Shown here piece after piece: positions 1-8,080 of a DNA stretch of 33,860 bases. A program made the translations under genes and the position numbers. The notes beneath the pieces were generated by a model, which saw only the letters and a program-made list of their open reading frames with translations, was not told the DNA's origin and ran no database searches. Where the stretch lies: positions 1 through 33,860 of the forward strand of contig NZ_CALFSA010000112.1 of NCBI RefSeq assembly GCF_937919355.1, written 5' to 3'. The stretch comes from an uncultured Methanofollis sp. (GTDB lineage: Archaea > Halobacteriota > Methanomicrobia > Methanomicrobiales > Methanofollaceae). Numbering within the stretch: position 1 is the stretch's first letter; each line of letters begins with the position of its first letter.

Positions 1-420
1 CCGGGCACATACGCCGTGAACCTGACGGTCACAAACCCCCATGGCAACGACACCCTGCACCGCCCCGCTCTCGTCACGGTGGGACCCCATCTCCTCCGCG
101 CCAACTTCTCCGCCAATGCCACGACCGGGGTGGTCCCCTTTGCCGTGCGGTTTGCCGATGCCTCTGCGGGTTTCCCGGCCTCGTGGTCGTGGGAATTCGG
201 CGACGGGAACATCTCGTCGGACCGGAACCCCCTGCATATCTACCGCAAGCCCGGCACGTACACGGTGAAACTCACCGTCTCCCGTGGGACGGAGAACGCC
301 TCCTTTGAACGCTCCGACTACGTCGCCGTGACAGCACCCCTGGTCCTCTCCTCGTCACCCGTACCCCCGGAACGGGAGGTGGAGGTGCGGAATTTTACCT
401 ATCAGGAGCGATCAGCATAG
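1..420 (+). CDS. PKD-domain surface protein, C-terminal part (5' end outside window)
   Basis: The reading frame is already open at base 1, which encodes PGTYAVNLTV, the last strand of one PKD repeat. A second complete PKD repeat follows, with the hallmark WEFGDG and PGTYTVKLTV motifs, and then a short tail rich in Pro, Ser and Val ending in a TAG stop at 418-420. PKD repeats are Ig-like extracellular beta-sandwiches common in methanogen S-layer and adhesion proteins, so the protein is probably exported. The tail has no membrane anchor or sorting motif. The nature of the missing N-terminal part (enzyme, further PKD repeats or other) cannot be known from here. The next gene starts only 31 bases downstream. 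Confidence 0.85.
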   Translation, partial: PGTYAVNLTVTNPHGNDTLHRPALVTVGPHLLRANFSANATTGVVPFAVRFADASAGFPASWSWEFGDGNISSDRNPLHIYRKPGTYTVKLTVSRGTENASFERSDYVAVTAPLVLSSSPVPPEREVEVRNFTYQERSA

Positions 421-451
421 ATTATTAGATCCGATCACCCATACGTCTATA

Positions 452-874
452 ATGCGCAGAGTCTACTATCGCTTCCCAACGCGCTTTGACCTGAACTTCA
501 CCCTGAGTTCGCCATTTGGGCAGGCCCTCAGGTACGTTGCGGCCCTCCACCGCACCCACATCACCTGCCGGCAGGGTGATGACCTCCTCAAGCGCGACCT
601 CCTCCTTGAGATTGCTGACGACAGGACGCGGTTCCTCCCCCTTGACCTCATCCCCACCCTCGCCACCGAGGTGACCGAGTCTGCGGATTTCAGGTTCTCG
701 GTCCATGAAACCCTCCTGCGGGCAGAAGGCCGACGTCCTGTCTCTGAGAACGTATTCCTGATGCGGATCGTCGACCGCGGCCCGCAGTCTGAGGTCTTCG
801 TCGTCAAGGAAGGCGTGACCGGTTCGATGGATGCGGTGGACGTCCGTGAGATCCTGAAGGGTGCCTGCGAGTGA
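452..874 (+). CDS. Uncharacterised 140-residue protein, coupled to DUF2240-type gene
   Basis: I do not recognise this family. The 140-residue product has no membrane segment or signal peptide and looks cytosolic: an Arg-rich start (MRRVYYRFPTRFDLNF), a mixed alpha/beta middle, and a C-terminal stretch (VFVVKEGVTGSMDAVDVREI) that reads like a folded domain. Its TGA stop overlaps the GTG start of the next gene in a GTGA tetranucleotide, which indicates translational coupling and suggests a shared function. There is no Shine-Dalgarno sequence. An A/T-rich stretch about 25-30 bases upstream (421-428) could be box A of a leaderless transcript, which would put the start at 452. A function should not be assigned from this sequence. 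Confidence 0.7.
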   Translation: MRRVYYRFPTRFDLNFTLSSPFGQALRYVAALHRTHITCRQGDDLLKRDLLLEIADDRTRFLPLDLIPTLATEVTESADFRFSVHETLLRAEGRRPVSENVFLMRIVDRGPQSEVFVVKEGVTGSMDAVDVREILKGACE

Positions 875-1335
875 GCCTCCAGATCACTGTTGCGGCCCCC
901 TTCAAGCAGATGCATAAGGGGGAACTGGAGAAAAATCAGTTCGTATTTTTTCTTGCCCTGGACAGGAAGTGGCTGAACGTCGAGCAGGCGAACACTGTTC
1001 TCCGCCGGGGAGAATCTACCGGCCTTCTCTGTGTGAAGGACGGGAAGGTCGTCCCGCTCTTTGATCTCTCGTCGGTAACGGTCCCTCTCGGTTTCAGGCC
1101 TGGCCCCGAGGTCGTCGAGGCTCCCGATCCGCTGCGTGACCTCGTCGGCAGGATCGCGTCGTCGACCGGGAAGGACGTAAACGAGGTGACTGCCGAGATG
1201 AATGGGGTCATCGATGAAGAGTTCGACGGCAAACTCCAGCCTGCGGCTGCAGCCGTCATGCTCGCCCGCAGGTACGGTGTTGCATGGCAGGATCTCCTGC
1301 CTGCTCTCCGTGAGAGTGTTCTCCAGAAAAAATAG
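871..1335 (+). CDS. DUF2240-type archaeal protein
   Basis: The 154-residue soluble protein begins with SLQITVAAPFKQ and continues into FVFFLALDRKWLNVEQA, a pattern I associate with the archaeal DUF2240 family: an N-terminal helical domain that reads like a degenerate HTH, followed by a small alpha-helical C-terminal domain (about residues 90-150). The family has no established function. The start is GTG at 871, inside the TGA stop of the upstream gene (4-base overlap), so the two are probably translated together. The gene ends in an A-run/T-run palindrome and faces rps6e, which converges on it. The family call is from memory of the motif pattern, and a profile search would settle it. Confidence 0.7.
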   Translation: MSLQITVAAPFKQMHKGELEKNQFVFFLALDRKWLNVEQANTVLRRGESTGLLCVKDGKVVPLFDLSSVTVPLGFRPGPEVVEAPDPLRDLVGRIASSTGKDVNEVTAEMNGVIDEEFDGKLQPAAAAVMLARRYGVAWQDLLPALRESVLQKK

Positions 1336-1343
1336 ATTTTTTT
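1327..1343. terminator. Bidirectional A-run/T-run terminator
   Basis: Between the convergent DUF2240-type and rps6e genes lies six A, then TAGA, then seven T. Read from either strand this gives a U-run at the end of the transcript, which fits intrinsic archaeal termination. Both genes' stop codons fall in or beside it. Confidence 0.55.
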
Positions 1344-1746
1344 AGTTCTCTGCAGCCGCTTCGCCGCCCTTGCCGAGGAGCGCATCAATGGGCTGCGCCC
1401 CGTACTGGGCGACGACGGCGTTGATCTGGACGAAGTCGGCGCTGATCTCGTTCCCGCGGACCGACTTTCTCCTCCTCTGCCCCTCGTGCTCCGGGTGGAA
1501 ACCGACGCCTTCGGACAGGAGGATGCGCCTGCGGCCTGCGCCCGGCAGGTCCTTCCTGGCGGCGATACCGGTCCTGTCAGAACCGCCGGTGATCTGGATG
1601 GTGTAGCCGGCGAGGCCGAGGGGTGCGCCGTCGACCTCGTCCCCGATCTTCTTCCCGATCAATGCCGATGCGGCCGCCCCGCTTGCTTCAATATTGTAGG
1701 CGCGGCCCGCCTTCCTGTCAGATACGACAACCTTGAAATCAACCAT
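1342..1746 (-). CDS. rps6e: Small-subunit ribosomal protein eS6 (S6e)
   Basis: Archaeal/eukaryal-type 30S protein S6e, with no bacterial counterpart. The N-terminus MVDFKVVVSDRKAGRAYNIE and the glycine-rich core with IGDEVDG, GYTIQITGGSDRTG and the basic RRRILLSEGVGF segment are typical of archaeal S6e, as is the RRRKSVRGNEIS stretch. The length of 134 residues fits the short archaeal form, which lacks the long phosphorylated C-terminal extension of eukaryotes. The ATG at 1746 is preceded by AAGGAG at good distance. It lies 70 bases downstream of infB on the same strand, so ribosome assembly and subunit-joining functions are probably co-transcribed. Confidence 0.96.
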   Translation of the reverse strand: MVDFKVVVSDRKAGRAYNIEASGAAASALIGKKIGDEVDGAPLGLAGYTIQITGGSDRTGIAARKDLPGAGRRRILLSEGVGFHPEHEGQRRRKSVRGNEISADFVQINAVVAQYGAQPIDALLGKGGEAAAEN

Positions 1747-1816
1747 TATCTCTGACTCCTTCTCATCCTGATGATATCAGACGTGACTATAAAATAGGAT
1801 GATACCTATATTAAAA

Positions 1817-3625
1817 CTACTTCCCCCAGAAGGGGTTCTCCTTTCTCCGCATCTGGGTGTACTCCTCGAGCACCTCGCGCATCCCGGGCTTGAGGGTTCC
1901 GAGCATCTCCTTTTCGAGCACCTTGACATGGTTTTCGGGGATCTCAACGTACAACTCGTCTTTCTCGTTGATCTGCCTGCCGACCGTCGCCCCCTCGATC
2001 GAGACGGCGACCTCCGCGCCTGCGTCGGCATCAGGGACGTTCTCCCCTCTGATCTGAATATTTTTCAACTGTCCAATCCTCCTGCCGTCCCTGCGCATCA
2101 GGTAGACCCCGCCCCGCAGTTTCCCGCCGAGCACCCTGATGCCGACGACGGCGGGGTTGCTCTGCCTGAAGATACACCCTTCAAGGATCGTGACCTTTGC
2201 CGGCAGGATGATGTGCTCGAAGCGGGCCGCTTCGATCTTCCTCTTCTGGTCTTCGACCCACTCGGTGTAGTCCTCAATGAGCTGGTAGATGACGTCCCCT
2301 GTGAAGACCGTCACTTTGTTTGCAGGGTCTTTGAGGATGTCGAGGGCGTCGGGGAGGATTGTGGTGTTGAAGGCGAGAAGGACTGCGTTGAGGGGCTCCT
2401 TGACCGTCCCGACCTCGATGAGGTCGTGGCGCGAGACCGGGCCGACCTCGGCCTTCATGATGGGGATGTGGTGGTCTTCGAGTTCCTTCGCCAGCGCTTC
2501 GAGGGCGCCGATGGTGTCGGCCTTGATGGTGATGCCTTCTTCGGAGAGAGCGACGTGGATCTCCTCGACCTCCCGCCTGACCTCCTCGTTGACACTTTCG
2601 AGATCTTCGGGCGCCGGGATCACCCGCAGGGGCGATCCCGCGATGACCCCTTCGAGGTGGGGTGCGGAGACCTTGGTGCCGGCGGCGGCGGTGACCGACT
2701 TCACCCGCTCAAACCTGTCTTCGACGAGGATCTCCGACATCGGCCGCGGCTTGAGGAGAGACCGTACCTTCGGGTTGATCACGCCGTCGGCTGTTGCGAC
2801 CGCGATCTCGTCCCCGACCCTGAGGGTACCGTCATAGAGGATGACGTCGAGGGTCACGCCAAGGCCCCGTTCCTCTTTCACCTCAAGGACTGTACCCTGT
2901 CCGGGTCCGTTGACCGAGACGGCGAGTTCCTGTGTCATGTAGCGCTGGGCAAGCCCGATGAGCATGAGGAGCAGGTCGGGCACGCCCTCGCCTGTGATCC
3001 CGGAGACCGGGACGATGGCGATGTTGCGGGCGAAGTCGCTCACCCGGTCGTACCGCTCACAGTTGAAGCCCATCTCCGAGAGTTTGCCGATCAGTTCGTA
3101 GGTCTTCGTCTCGAAGGCCTGCTTCACGTGGTCTCCCTGTGCCTCGAAGGTCTTTTTGAAGGGGGCTTTTGTGTTCACCCTCCAGCCGTGGATCTTGTCG
3201 ATCTTCGTCGCCGCGACGACGAAGGGTGTCTTGTAGGTCCGCAGGATCTCGAGTGCCTCGATGGTCTGCGGCTGGAAGCCCTCGTTGATGTCCACCACAA
3301 GGATCGCCATGTCGGCAAGTGCGCCGCCGCGGGCCCTGAGCGTCGTGAAGGCCTGGTGGCCGGGGGTGTCGATGAAGAGGAGACCGGGGATGTTGATCTG
3401 CAGTTTCTGGAAGGCCCCGCCCATCTTAGCGATGGCGTCGAGGGGAACCAGCGTCGCTCCGATATGCTGGGTGATCGCGCCGGCCTCCCCGGAGGTGACC
3501 GACGATCCCCTGATATAGTCGAGGAGAGAGGTCTTCCCGTGGTCGACGTGCCCGAGGACGCAGACGATTGGCGTCCTGATCCCGGATCCCTCTGTCTCCT
3601 GTGATTGTTTCTTTTTCTTGGCCAT
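1817..3625 (-). CDS. infB: Translation initiation factor aIF5B (IF-2 homologue)
   Basis: GTPase that promotes subunit joining and initiator-tRNA placement. The 602-residue product has the translation-factor G domain with G1 GHVDHGKT (residues 25-32), G3 DTPGH (86-90) and G4 TKID (140-143), followed by the domain II barrel, the domain III alpha/beta/alpha region and a C-terminal domain IV ending in TQMRRKENPFWGK. This is the usual archaeal aIF5B length. I chose ATG at 3625 because MAKKKKQ is the conserved lysine-rich start and GGATCAGG lies just upstream. The same frame stays open back to a GTG at 3742, but that segment does not look like protein. No intein or frameshift is seen. A 601-codon open frame on the opposite strand is a codon-bias shadow. 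Confidence 0.97.
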   Translation of the reverse strand: MAKKKKQSQETEGSGIRTPIVCVLGHVDHGKTSLLDYIRGSSVTSGEAGAITQHIGATLVPLDAIAKMGGAFQKLQINIPGLLFIDTPGHQAFTTLRARGGALADMAILVVDINEGFQPQTIEALEILRTYKTPFVVAATKIDKIHGWRVNTKAPFKKTFEAQGDHVKQAFETKTYELIGKLSEMGFNCERYDRVSDFARNIAIVPVSGITGEGVPDLLLMLIGLAQRYMTQELAVSVNGPGQGTVLEVKEERGLGVTLDVILYDGTLRVGDEIAVATADGVINPKVRSLLKPRPMSEILVEDRFERVKSVTAAAGTKVSAPHLEGVIAGSPLRVIPAPEDLESVNEEVRREVEEIHVALSEEGITIKADTIGALEALAKELEDHHIPIMKAEVGPVSRHDLIEVGTVKEPLNAVLLAFNTTILPDALDILKDPANKVTVFTGDVIYQLIEDYTEWVEDQKRKIEAARFEHIILPAKVTILEGCIFRQSNPAVVGIRVLGGKLRGGVYLMRRDGRRIGQLKNIQIRGENVPDADAGAEVAVSIEGATVGRQINEKDELYVEIPENHVKVLEKEMLGTLKPGMREVLEEYTQMRRKENPFWGK

Positions 3626-3760
3626 TTCCTGATCCCCTGTCTTCCCTGTCTGACGCACCGGACACGGGTGGTGCCTCGATATCTGGCACTCTCCTCGTGT
3701 CAGGCATTGATTCGCCGTCGCTTTGGGAAAAAACCTGTCCACTGTCGATGACGGGTTTTG

Positions 3761-3770
3761 ACTATATTAG
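3761..3770 (-). promoter_or_regulatory. Probable box A (TATA) promoter of infB-rps6e
   Basis: On the minus strand this reads CTAATATAGT, a good archaeal box A in an A/T-rich pocket. Transcription would start about 25 bases downstream, near 3736-3740, leaving a 5' leader of roughly 110 bases before the infB ATG at 3625. Inferred by sequence match only. Confidence 0.5.
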
Positions 3771-3906
3771 GACATCTCACACTATTAATGCTCTTCCGCG
3801 TCCGCGCACGCACTGCATGCCGGTGTACCGGCGCCGTATCGGGTGCACTCCCGTCGTATCTGCGATAAGTTAATCAGTAGTGCCAGATAACATTGTAGAG
3901 GTATTT

Positions 3907-3979
3907 GCCGGGGTAGGGTAGTCGGTCATCCTAGGGGACTGTGGATCCCCCGACCCGGGTTCAAATCTCGGCCCCGGCC
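3907..3979 (+). tRNA. tRNA-His (anticodon GTG)
   Basis: A complete cloverleaf can be drawn. The acceptor stem pairs GCCGGGG (3907-3913) with CCCCGGC (3972-3978). The D arm has A14, GG18-19 and A21, with a T-T mismatch at 13-22. The anticodon stem GGGGA/TCCCC encloses the loop CTGTGGA with anticodon GTG at 3941-3943. The variable loop has four bases, and the T arm is CCGGG-TTCAAAT-CTCGG. The discriminator base at 3979 is C, the base characteristic of tRNA-His. CCA is not encoded. There is no intron. The base at -1 (3906) is T rather than G, so the extra G-1 of mature tRNA-His does not appear to be encoded. A T-rich stretch at 3980-3991 may terminate transcription. Confidence 0.95.
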
Positions 3980-4205
3980 TTCTTGTTTTTGGACTGTTCT
4001 CGGGTTTCTGTGCGTATTGTTTCTGTGTTGATCTCGTGGCTGTTTTGACTCCGGGGAATTCCTCATGCTCGGGTCGATGTATTCTCTTTGATCTTAGATG
4101 CATGAACGACGGGCTCCGAAAAATTCCTGTTCCAGAGTGCCTGTGCCGGGGGACTATAGGGGGAAGGCAGTGGATCCGCGCCCACACTCCGCGGGGCGTG
4201 CCGTG

Positions 4206-4213
4206 AAAAAAAA
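4206..4213 (-). terminator. U-run terminator of the RND operon
   Basis: Eight A on the plus strand give a U8 run on the minus-strand transcript, 15 bases beyond the stop codon of the RND exporter gene. This is consistent with archaeal intrinsic termination. The bases between here and the tRNA gene (about 3992-4205) contain no gene that I can support. Confidence 0.5.
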
Positions 4214-4228
4214 GAGATGAGCCTTTTT

Positions 4229-6541
4229 TCATGCCTGCGGCGCCGCAGGTGTGTCCTGCGCCGCCTGGTGATGGGTGAAGCGGTACATCACTGCGAGCAC
4301 TGCCGGCATCACCAGGATCGCTCCCAGGAGGGAAAACCCGACGGAGATAACAGTTACGAGCCCGAAGTTCGAGATAATATTGAAGGCCGAGAGAGTGAGC
4401 GCCGAGAACCCGGAGACTGTCGCCAGACCGGAGACGGTGATCGCCATCCCGATCTTCTGGACGGCAGTCTGGATCGCATCGTAGAGGTCGAGACCCCGTG
4501 CGAGTTCCTCCTCGAACCGTTCCATGATCAGGATCGTGTACTCCGAGGCCACGCCAATGGACATCGAACCAAGGGTGGCCGTCATCGGGGTGTAGTCGAG
4601 GCCGAGCAGGTACATGATCGCCCCGTTCCACCCGACGACCATGACGATCGGGATCAGGGGGGTGATGGCGTTGACCCGCCGGTAGACGAGCAGGAGGAAG
4701 GCAAGGATGAGGATGAACCCGGCGATGACCATCATCGTCTTCGACCTGTCGATGTCGTCCATCACGGCGGCGAACATGTCGGTGCCCCCGGTCACCTTCA
4801 CCTCAATACCGGGCGGGGCCGGATACCAGGCCGCCTCTTTTATCAGGTTCTGGATCATGGTTCTCGCGGTCTCCACTGTCATATCCACCGTTGAGAACTC
4901 GATCACCGTCTCCATATTCCCGTTGAGGTAGCGGTCGCGTGAATCCTCAGGGACCTGCGAAAGAACCTCTTTCACCTCCCCCTCGGTGTCGGGCAGCACG
5001 CCGTTGTTGTATTGTTTGATCAGGGTTACGATGCTCGTCGCACCGGTCATCTTGTCGTTCCGTTCCTGTTCATATGCTGTGAACCCATCGATCCACCGGA
5101 GTGTATCCGCGCTGAGAACGTTGTCTCCGGTCACGACCACCGGAATCGAGGTCGTGGAACCCATGGTCCTGGTCACCTTCTCCATGTCGAGGAGGGCTGG
5201 CATGTCGGAGGGGACGAAGGTGTTCTCATCGGCATTGATGGGCACTTCGGCATCCATCTCATATCCCACTACAGCGACGAGGCCGAGGATCAGCAGGATC
5301 GGGACCGGGTTTTTTGCGATGGCAAGGGCAACTCTGCTCAGTGCGTGGTTGTAGCGCTCGATCAGGGAACCGAAGGAGCCTTCTTTGTGGGCCGGTTCGG
5401 TCTCGCACCCCTTCCAGTTGAGTTCGCAGGCCTTCACATCGTCAAGTTTTCCCTTCTTCTCCTTTACCTTGTACTTCGTGATGACCCCGAAGAGCGGCAC
5501 GATGACCAGGGCCGCCAGGTAACAGCAGGTCACACCGATGACACAGGTGATCCCGAAATCGGCGATCATCGGGATTGGGGCGAAAAACATGGCGATAAAA
5601 CCGCACACAGTCGCAAGCATGGCGATCAGCACGGCCCACCCGCATTTGGTGACCGTTGCCTTCACCGCGTCCGGGATGGTGCCGTGCTGCATCTCCTCGT
5701 CAAAGCGTGCGTGGATCTGGATTGCATAGTCGATCCCGATCCCGATGAGCACCGGAAAGGCCCCGACGACAGTCATGGAGACTGGAATGCCGAGAAGTCC
5801 CATAACCCCGAAGGTCAGGATCACGCCTCCTCCCACGATTACGACCGGGAGGAGGTGGTACCTGACATGCGAGAAGAGGGTGCCGACGACAATGAGCATC
5901 AGGAGCATTGCCGCGAGGATGAGAATACTCATGGAAGATCCTATCTCCTCCTCCATCTCCTGAGCGAATGCCGGCGTGCCTGAGAGGGTGACCGAGAGAC
6001 TGGCGGGGGGTTCGGAAACGGAGACAATCGTCCTGATACTGTCCAGTACCTGTTTCTGGACATTGCTCTCTGTGCCCGGATCCAGCGTGATGACCGAGAT
6101 CGTCATCATCGAAGACGGCAGGTAACGTTCCAGCATCTCTGCGGGTACCCCGCTTTTGATGGCGCTTACCTCCGCGCTGGAGGTCGGCAGGATACCGCCG
6201 TTGGCCCGTTTCATCAGATCGGTGATACCCGAGACGGAATTGATATATTGCTCGTTTCTGATGTCATCTTCGATTTCTGCGATGTACGCGAGGACGTCCG
6301 GGTTGGTGACGTCGTTGCACTCGAAGATGAGCATGATAGCGTCTGAACCATAGGTGTCCTTATAGTGGGCAAGCAACGCTCCTCTTGGTGTATCTTTGTC
6401 GATATACGTGTCGTCGCCCGTTTCCATGCTCACCATCGAGAGGCCGAAGAGGGCGAGCATGAAGACAGCTGCGACAACTCCCAGGACGGCGAATGGACGT
6501 TTTGTAATGGCTCTTGCAAGGAGCTCATAGGGTGATCTCAT
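4229..6541 (-). CDS. RND superfamily (MMPL/HAE3-type) membrane exporter
   Basis: A 770-residue polytopic membrane protein built as two similar halves, each with one N-terminal helix (first at about residues 15-38), a large extracytoplasmic loop and five further helices, giving about 12 in all. The first half has GIGIDYAIQIHARFDEE and the second has SIGVASEYTILIMERFEEE, the helix-4 signature of RND/sterol-sensing-type permeases. The family uses the ion gradient to export hydrophobic or amphiphilic compounds, and archaeal HAE3 members often work without membrane-fusion or outer-membrane partners. ATG 6541 was chosen because AGGAGA lies just upstream and the longer open frame before it is Arg/Pro-rich non-protein-like sequence. 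It follows a small gene by 50 bases on the same strand and is probably controlled by the divergent TrmB protein. The substrate is unknown. Confidence 0.9.
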   Translation of the reverse strand: MRSPYELLARAITKRPFAVLGVVAAVFMLALFGLSMVSMETGDDTYIDKDTPRGALLAHYKDTYGSDAIMLIFECNDVTNPDVLAYIAEIEDDIRNEQYINSVSGITDLMKRANGGILPTSSAEVSAIKSGVPAEMLERYLPSSMMTISVITLDPGTESNVQKQVLDSIRTIVSVSEPPASLSVTLSGTPAFAQEMEEEIGSSMSILILAAMLLMLIVVGTLFSHVRYHLLPVVIVGGGVILTFGVMGLLGIPVSMTVVGAFPVLIGIGIDYAIQIHARFDEEMQHGTIPDAVKATVTKCGWAVLIAMLATVCGFIAMFFAPIPMIADFGITCVIGVTCCYLAALVIVPLFGVITKYKVKEKKGKLDDVKACELNWKGCETEPAHKEGSFGSLIERYNHALSRVALAIAKNPVPILLILGLVAVVGYEMDAEVPINADENTFVPSDMPALLDMEKVTRTMGSTTSIPVVVTGDNVLSADTLRWIDGFTAYEQERNDKMTGATSIVTLIKQYNNGVLPDTEGEVKEVLSQVPEDSRDRYLNGNMETVIEFSTVDMTVETARTMIQNLIKEAAWYPAPPGIEVKVTGGTDMFAAVMDDIDRSKTMMVIAGFILILAFLLLVYRRVNAITPLIPIVMVVGWNGAIMYLLGLDYTPMTATLGSMSIGVASEYTILIMERFEEELARGLDLYDAIQTAVQKIGMAITVSGLATVSGFSALTLSAFNIISNFGLVTVISVGFSLLGAILVMPAVLAVMYRFTHHQAAQDTPAAPQA

Positions 6542-6591
6542 GGGTGTCTCCTGTGTTTTTTGTGTGCGGTTCTGGATATCTCTGCGTATTC

Positions 6592-6981
6592 TCAGGGCTG
6601 GATGCAATAGTCGGCGATGATCTGGAGGGTCATCAGGTCTGCGACTTCCTGGTCGCTCATACCCGCGACCGGCACGCCCCACTCACGGGCGACCTTGCGC
6701 AGGTGTGCGGGATCGGTGATCACGCACTCTTTCCCGGTGTTCTCTGTATGGAGGAGGACGTCCCGTGCGTGAGGGGGGAAAACATCCCTGTCGGGCCTCT
6801 CCTCCATACTCTGGAGATGAAGAATCTCGACGACGGCCTGGCAGACCGGGGGCGGGGTGAACCCTGCCTCTTCCCAGATACGTGCGGTTTCATAGCAATA
6901 TGTCCCCCCACGGGAAGATTCTGCTGAGAACTTTTTTCCGTATGTCTGGTTTGTTTCCTGTATTTCCTGCGTTCGGGTCAT
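6592..6981 (-). CDS. Uncharacterised 129-residue protein upstream of RND exporter
   Basis: I do not recognise a family. The product is soluble and mostly helical, starting MTRTQEIQETNQTYGKKF. It has four scattered cysteines, including one in CQAVVEIL and one in ADYCIQP at the very end. The N-terminal half contains a helix ending WEEAGFTPPPV, and the C-terminal half has the acidic helix MSDQEVADLMTLQIIADY. It shares a transcript direction with the RND exporter 50 bases downstream and is the first gene of that unit, so it may be an accessory or regulatory partner. The ATG at 6981 is preceded by GATCAGGA, the same leader motif as infB, and by a TATA-like stretch at 7013-7019. Confidence 0.65.
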   Translation of the reverse strand: MTRTQEIQETNQTYGKKFSAESSRGGTYCYETARIWEEAGFTPPPVCQAVVEILHLQSMEERPDRDVFPPHARDVLLHTENTGKECVITDPAHLRKVAREWGVPVAGMSDQEVADLMTLQIIADYCIQP

Positions 6982-7012
6982 CGATGTTTCCTGATCATCA
7001 CGCGGTTCGCTG

Positions 7013-7180
7013 CTATATCAGTCTGGTGCAACTGGGGGGAGGTTCATCTCTGGGTCCTGTGTGGTCCGGGGCCGCCGCATCAGGATGGTCCGGGTAAAAA
7101 AAGGTTCCTGGTATCCCCCGGGGGTCAGCATACCCCACTCTGCGATTTTATTGTGGAGGTGCACCTTGCAGGAGTTGCAA
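7013..7180. promoter_or_regulatory. Divergent promoter and candidate operators (RND unit / TrmB)
   Basis: CTATATC at 7013-7019 is placed to drive the minus-strand RND unit with a very short leader. GATTTTATT at about 7144-7152 could be box A for the plus-strand TrmB gene. GGTGCA occurs beside both: at 7025-7030, and at 7158-7163 inside the palindrome GGTGCACC. TTGCA-5-TGCAA (7166-7180) is a perfect inverted repeat near the expected TrmB transcription start. Shared half-sites on both promoters fit a regulator controlling itself and its neighbour, which is inference. No gene is supported between 6982 and 7221. Confidence 0.4.
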
Positions 7181-7221
7181 ATGAGATACACTGAAGGGCG
7201 TGTGGCACGAACAGGTGGGCA

Positions 7222-7962
7222 ATGACAGACGAGATCGTCCTGCAACTCCGCACCCTGGGGCTCACAGAATACGAGGCAAGAGTCTACTCCACTCTTGTCG
7301 GCCTTCGGAGGGCGACGGCGCGGGAGATCCACGAGGCAAGCAAGGTGCCGCGGGGCCGGATCTACGAGATCCTTCACGACCTGGCGCAGCGCGGTTTTGT
7401 CGGGGTGGAAGACGGTTCGCCCTCTCGTTATCATGCCGTCGACCCCGACGAGGTGATCGACCACCTCAGGGACAAATACCTCGCCTCCCTGGAAAAGACG
7501 AGGGCAGATCTCAAGAACCTCTCATCTGCCGTCCCTATCCCGCCGCCGCCCTTCTACATGCTCAGGAGCGACTGGGCGATCGAGAATCAGGTCTTGTCTT
7601 TTTTCAGGAAGGCGAAGGAGCGCATGGTCCTCATCTGCGAGGGCCCCTCTTTTCTCAGGAAGAACCAGAAGGTCCTGAAGGCCCTTCAGAAGAGGATCGA
7701 TCTCTATGTCCTTGTGAGGGACAGGGAGGCATTCTCCGGGATCGACCTCCCTCTCTTCGAGGGGACTGGGATTGTGGCCGAACTCCTGGCCCGGCAATCA
7801 CCCGCTGCTGTCCAGACGCAGCAGGAGTGTTTCATCCTGATCGACAACGGCGAATTTATCACCGTTGGGTCCTCGGGCACTGAGAGGTTTGCGGTCATCG
7901 GGTCTGAAACCACCTTCATGAGATATTTCCTCCTTTCCCTGATAGAGCATATGGAGGGGTGA
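7222..7962 (+). CDS. TrmB-family transcriptional regulator
   Basis: A 246-residue regulator. Residues 1-75 form the TrmB winged helix, beginning with the typical LGLTEYEARVYSTLV helix, then a recognition region KVPRGRIYEIL and wing GSPSRYHAVDP. A short helical linker (about 76-105) leads to a C-terminal effector-type domain of the PLD-like kind found in TrmB proteins (WAIENQVLSFFRKAKERMVL to the end). It lacks the long sugar-binding extension of the Thermococcales TrmB, so the ligand is probably not maltose-like and cannot be stated. It is divergent from the small gene and RND exporter, and local regulation of that unit is the simplest reading. The ATG at 7222 follows a weak GGTGGG leader. 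Confidence 0.88.
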   Translation: MTDEIVLQLRTLGLTEYEARVYSTLVGLRRATAREIHEASKVPRGRIYEILHDLAQRGFVGVEDGSPSRYHAVDPDEVIDHLRDKYLASLEKTRADLKNLSSAVPIPPPPFYMLRSDWAIENQVLSFFRKAKERMVLICEGPSFLRKNQKVLKALQKRIDLYVLVRDREAFSGIDLPLFEGTGIVAELLARQSPAAVQTQQECFILIDNGEFITVGSSGTERFAVIGSETTFMRYFLLSLIEHMEG

Positions 7963-8003
7963 CGCCGTGCCGTCCCCGTCGTGATCCTTCCCCTGACTGC
8001 GCC

Positions 8004-8063
8004 AATATTATATCCCCCCATGAATATAATGGGCCCCAGGCTTCTGCCGTGGTCATGCCACGG
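8004..8063 (+). promoter_or_regulatory. Promoter and leader hairpin of the sulfite-reductase-like gene
   Basis: AATATTATAT at 8004-8013 is a strong box A candidate, so transcription should start near 8035-8040. The short leader then contains a perfect inverted repeat, CCGTGG-TCATG-CCACGG (8047-8063), four bases before the GGAG ribosome binding site at 8068-8071. It could be an RNA hairpin affecting translation or a DNA operator just past the start site. Confidence 0.5.
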
Positions 8064-8080
8064 TGAAGGAGAGTTGATGT

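Noticed and set aside
1799..3604. A 601-codon open frame antisense to infB
   Set aside because: It mirrors infB almost exactly, its translation is Asp/Leu/Val-rich with no domain, and infB is beyond doubt. It is a codon-bias shadow.
3626..3742. N-terminal extension of infB from a GTG at 3742
   Set aside because: The 39 added residues are not protein-like, and the lysine-rich MAKKKK start with a ribosome binding site fits the family.
3870..4631. A 253-codon minus-strand frame crossing the tRNA and the end of the RND gene
   Set aside because: It overlaps the tRNA-His gene and lies in another frame of the RND exporter; His/Arg/Pro-rich composition is non-protein-like.
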